Source: Tatumella punctata (GTDB taxonomy: Bacteria; Pseudomonadota; Gammaproteobacteria; Enterobacterales; Enterobacteriaceae). Taken from it: a DNA stretch of 64,000 nt. The DNA lies in assembly GCF_039523735.1 (NCBI RefSeq), contig NZ_BAAAFW010000008.1, forward strand, positions 44,553 to 108,552. Direction: 5' to 3'. Below, in pieces: positions 62,262-64,000 of this stretch. The translations under genes and the position numbers were made by a program. Numbering within the stretch: the stretch's first letter is position 1; the number at the start of each line of letters is the position of its first letter. The notes below the pieces were generated by a model. It was not told where the DNA came from. It did not search any database and saw nothing but the letters and a program-made list of their open reading frames with translations.

Positions 62262-62810
62262 TTAGATTGAATAGATGAAGTGTGCAGGGTGTTGCAGACC
62301 AATCGGAGCAAAAGGAATATCGTCATCGAAGTCCATAGGAGGCTCACTGGCAGCAGGCGGGGCATTCGTCTGAGCCGGGTTGCCGCCACTGGATTGCCGG
62401 TTAGTTGGTGTCTGGCCCCGTCCAGATTGCTTATTTCCAGCCGGAGCGCCGGAATTATCCTGTCGACCGCCTAGCATCTGCATTGTGCCGCCGACATTCA
62501 CGACCACTTCCGTTGTGTACCGATCCTGTCCACCCTGCTCCTGCCATTTGCGGGTTTTAAGCTGGCCCTCGATATAGACCTGCGATCCCTTACGCAGGTA
62601 TTCCCCGGCGACCTCTGCCAATTTTCCGAACAGCACCACACGATGCCATTCCGTAACTTCCTTGTTCTCGCCTGTCTGTTTATCCCGCCAGCTCTCCGAT
62701 GTTGCCAGCGTGATGTTGGTTACCGCCCCTCCATTGGGCAAGTACCGCACTTCAGGGTCCTGCCCCAAATTCCCGACGAGTGTCACTCGGTTTACGCCTT
62801 TGCTTGCCAT
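62262..62810 (-). CDS. ssb: Phage single-stranded DNA-binding protein
   Basis: A 182-residue protein with an OB fold (ASKGVNRVTLVGNLGQDPEVRYL, WHRVVLFGKLAEVAGEYLRKGSQVYIEG) close to bacterial SSB, a Gln/Pro/Gly linker and the tip DFDDDIPF. The tip is followed by 15 extra residues (APIGLQHPAH...), unlike the chromosomal SSB but seen in phage forms. It works with RecT in annealing. Confidence 0.93.
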   Translation of the reverse strand: MASKGVNRVTLVGNLGQDPEVRYLPNGGAVTNITLATSESWRDKQTGENKEVTEWHRVVLFGKLAEVAGEYLRKGSQVYIEGQLKTRKWQEQGGQDRYTTEVVVNVGGTMQMLGGRQDNSGAPAGNKQSGRGQTPTNRQSSGGNPAQTNAPPAASEPPMDFDDDIPFAPIGLQHPAHFIYSI

Positions 62811-62823
62811 TTAACTCTCCCTG

Positions 62824-63705
62824 TTATGCCGCGTTCTGGCTGAGTTCATCGGTACGCAGGCCATAAATGTCGGTGGCCACATCCAGTAATTCCTGTGTGC
62901 CGGCCAGTGCCCGGGCTGCATAGCGGTAGGCTTTATCCAGATCGGCAGGCGATGCGGCCTTGGTGGCTGCGTCTTTAAACGCTTCGAGGATTTCATCAGG
63001 ACTTCGCTCATCAGTATGATATTGGACAGTATTAGCCTGCTGTTCCGGTTTCTGGTTGATCAGGTTGTTCAGGTCACCCGAGGTGCGCACCGGCGTGATA
63101 TCCCGCTCAGCCCGCTTAGTCGGTTCAAATTCATCAGGCGTGTAAACACCAAGGATCACGTCCGGACAGTACAGCCGGGCCCAATATTTAACAGCGAGAT
63201 AAGCAAGCTGCTGCTTGGGTGCTGTTTTCCATAACGGTGAGTTGCGGGTGGTGACGAACTCAAAATTCAGCCATTCCCCCCAGGTGACCTCCGTTTCGCC
63301 GCGAAGCACCGCACCCACACGGATACACAATCCTTTCTCTGTATCCGAGTTCTTCTCACCGGGACGGAAGTTATCCCAGTTTCCGGCATACTCGTATTTG
63401 AAGCGACCCTGAACAGCGGTAGAGCTGGTGATCACCGCATTAACCAACTGAGCTTTATAACCCAATGTACCGTTTACCAGGTGCGTCTTCTGTGCAACCG
63501 CATAGGGATTCATTCCCCACTGAGCTGCTTGTAACGCGATTGCCAGACAGTCTGCAGGCTTTCCCGACAGGTGGGTTGGTACGGTGGCTTTACCTTGTGC
63601 CATGACCTCAGCAAACGCCTGTAACTTCTGCAAGCCGCTCGGACTGAAAATAGCGGCTTTGGTATCGGCCTCATTAGCCGGTGCTTGTACGATTTCGTGA
63701 CTCAT
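62824..63705 (-). CDS. recT: RecT-type single-strand annealing protein
   Basis: ATG 63705 behind GGAGA gives 293 residues. It has the RecT core: PADCLAIALQAAQWGMNPYAVAQKTHLV, LGYKAQLVNAVI and KYWARLYCPDVILGVYTPDEF. It anneals DNA in phage recombination and acts on the ends made by the exonuclease encoded just before it (4-bp ATGA overlap). Confidence 0.93.
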   Translation of the reverse strand: MSHEIVQAPANEADTKAAIFSPSGLQKLQAFAEVMAQGKATVPTHLSGKPADCLAIALQAAQWGMNPYAVAQKTHLVNGTLGYKAQLVNAVITSSTAVQGRFKYEYAGNWDNFRPGEKNSDTEKGLCIRVGAVLRGETEVTWGEWLNFEFVTTRNSPLWKTAPKQQLAYLAVKYWARLYCPDVILGVYTPDEFEPTKRAERDITPVRTSGDLNNLINQKPEQQANTVQYHTDERSPDEILEAFKDAATKAASPADLDKAYRYAARALAGTQELLDVATDIYGLRTDELSQNAA

Positions 63706-64000
63706 AGGGAATCTCTCCTTCTGGCCCATTCGGGCCGTGCAAGACGTTCAACACCGCCCCAATTACCGGTAGCGATGCATTCGTGATAGGTGGTCAGGTT
63801 TTTCCGGAACTCGTTATATCCGGCCTCGACATCCTGTGATTCGAGTTCAAACACCCTGACCGGGTATCGGCCGCAATTGATGGTTTCACTGACGGCGATG
63901 AAGACGAACAGGGGATATTCGCCAAATTCTTTCAGGTAGCCCTCCCGGTACATGGCATCCTGTACGTGGTACCGGAATTCCTCGACGTGCCTGCTGAAGC
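63702..64000 (-). CDS. RecE/YqaJ-like phage exonuclease, C-terminal part (runs off the window)
   Basis: The frame is open to the right edge. The visible about 98 residues include FRYHVQDAMYREGYL, FVFIAVSE and the terminal ECIATGNWGGVERLARPEWAR, as in the C-terminus of PD-(D/E)XK phage exonucleases of the RecE type. The catalytic motifs mostly lie beyond the window. It is coupled to recT by a 4-bp overlap. Confidence 0.8.
   Translation of the reverse strand, partial: FSRHVEEFRYHVQDAMYREGYLKEFGEYPLFVFIAVSETINCGRYPVRVFELESQDVEAGYNEFRKNLTTYHECIATGNWGGVERLARPEWARRRDSL

Noticed and set aside
1..64000. CRISPR array or rRNA operon
   Set aside because: No regularly spaced repeats and no rRNA-like sequence seen in the window.

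Overview
The window comes from a gram-negative enterobacterium (order Enterobacterales, mean GC near 50%). The blocks ychF-pth-ychH-prs-ispE-lolB-hemA-prfA-prmC-sirB2-sirB1-kdsA-chaA-chaC-ychO, astCADBE-spy, and nadE/osmE/ydjM/hxpB/yniB/yniA/ydiY follow the Escherichia coli order, but the proteins are clearly diverged from E. coli. An Erwiniaceae member (Tatumella, Erwinia or Pantoea type) fits best; this is inferred from content and gene order, not from a search.

Region 1 (1-12213) is the most unusual part. A tightly coupled operon encodes the C-terminal part of a fatty-acyl-AMP ligase, a ketoreductase-like SDR, an acyl carrier protein and a serine-palmitoyltransferase-like alpha-oxoamine synthase. 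Three paralogous thymidylate-kinase-like P-loop proteins, a MOP-type flippase, an unknown protein, a YtfJ-like periplasmic protein, a second LptF/LptG-type pair and an ATP/ADP-translocase-type (TLC) carrier follow. I read it as a system that makes and exports a sphingoid-base-like lipid, with unusual kinase and transporter components. An MlrA-like MerR regulator lies next to it (12262-12993).

Region 2 (13344-28731) is accessory. It holds a GNAT acetyltransferase and a sugar PTS operon with both fructose-type (A, B, C) and ascorbate-type (B, C) components, an AlsE-like epimerase and a divergent LacI regulator. The ascorbate-type IIB gene is split by two mutually compensating homopolymer frameshifts. 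A citrulline or methylarginine utilisation pair (CtlX-like hydrolase and ornithine cyclodeaminase) with a divergent Lrp regulator comes next. A Fur-controlled siderophore receptor and a siderophore-esterase-like protein follow, then a nested graveyard of IS3-family fragments.

Region 3 (28785-57946) is conserved core: translation (ychF, pth, prfA, prmC), nucleotide, isoprenoid, tetrapyrrole and KDO synthesis (prs, ispE, hemA, kdsA), lipoprotein sorting (lolB), cation/proton exchange and glutathione turnover (chaA, chaC), and an inverse autotransporter-like protein (ychO). It continues with the arginine succinyltransferase pathway behind a sigma-54-type promoter, the envelope chaperone spy, nadE, a Bcr-type drug exporter, osmE, a LexA-boxed ydjM, and the hxpB/yniB/yniA/ydiY block. 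chaB appears to be absent, and YniA has lost two residues expected for catalysis.

Region 4 (59025-64000) is the left end of a prophage or phage-derived island. It has a tyrosine integrase, a convergent AlpA/excisionase-like regulator, several small phage proteins, and an SSB-RecT-exonuclease recombination module that runs off the window. No tRNA, rRNA or CRISPR array was recognised.
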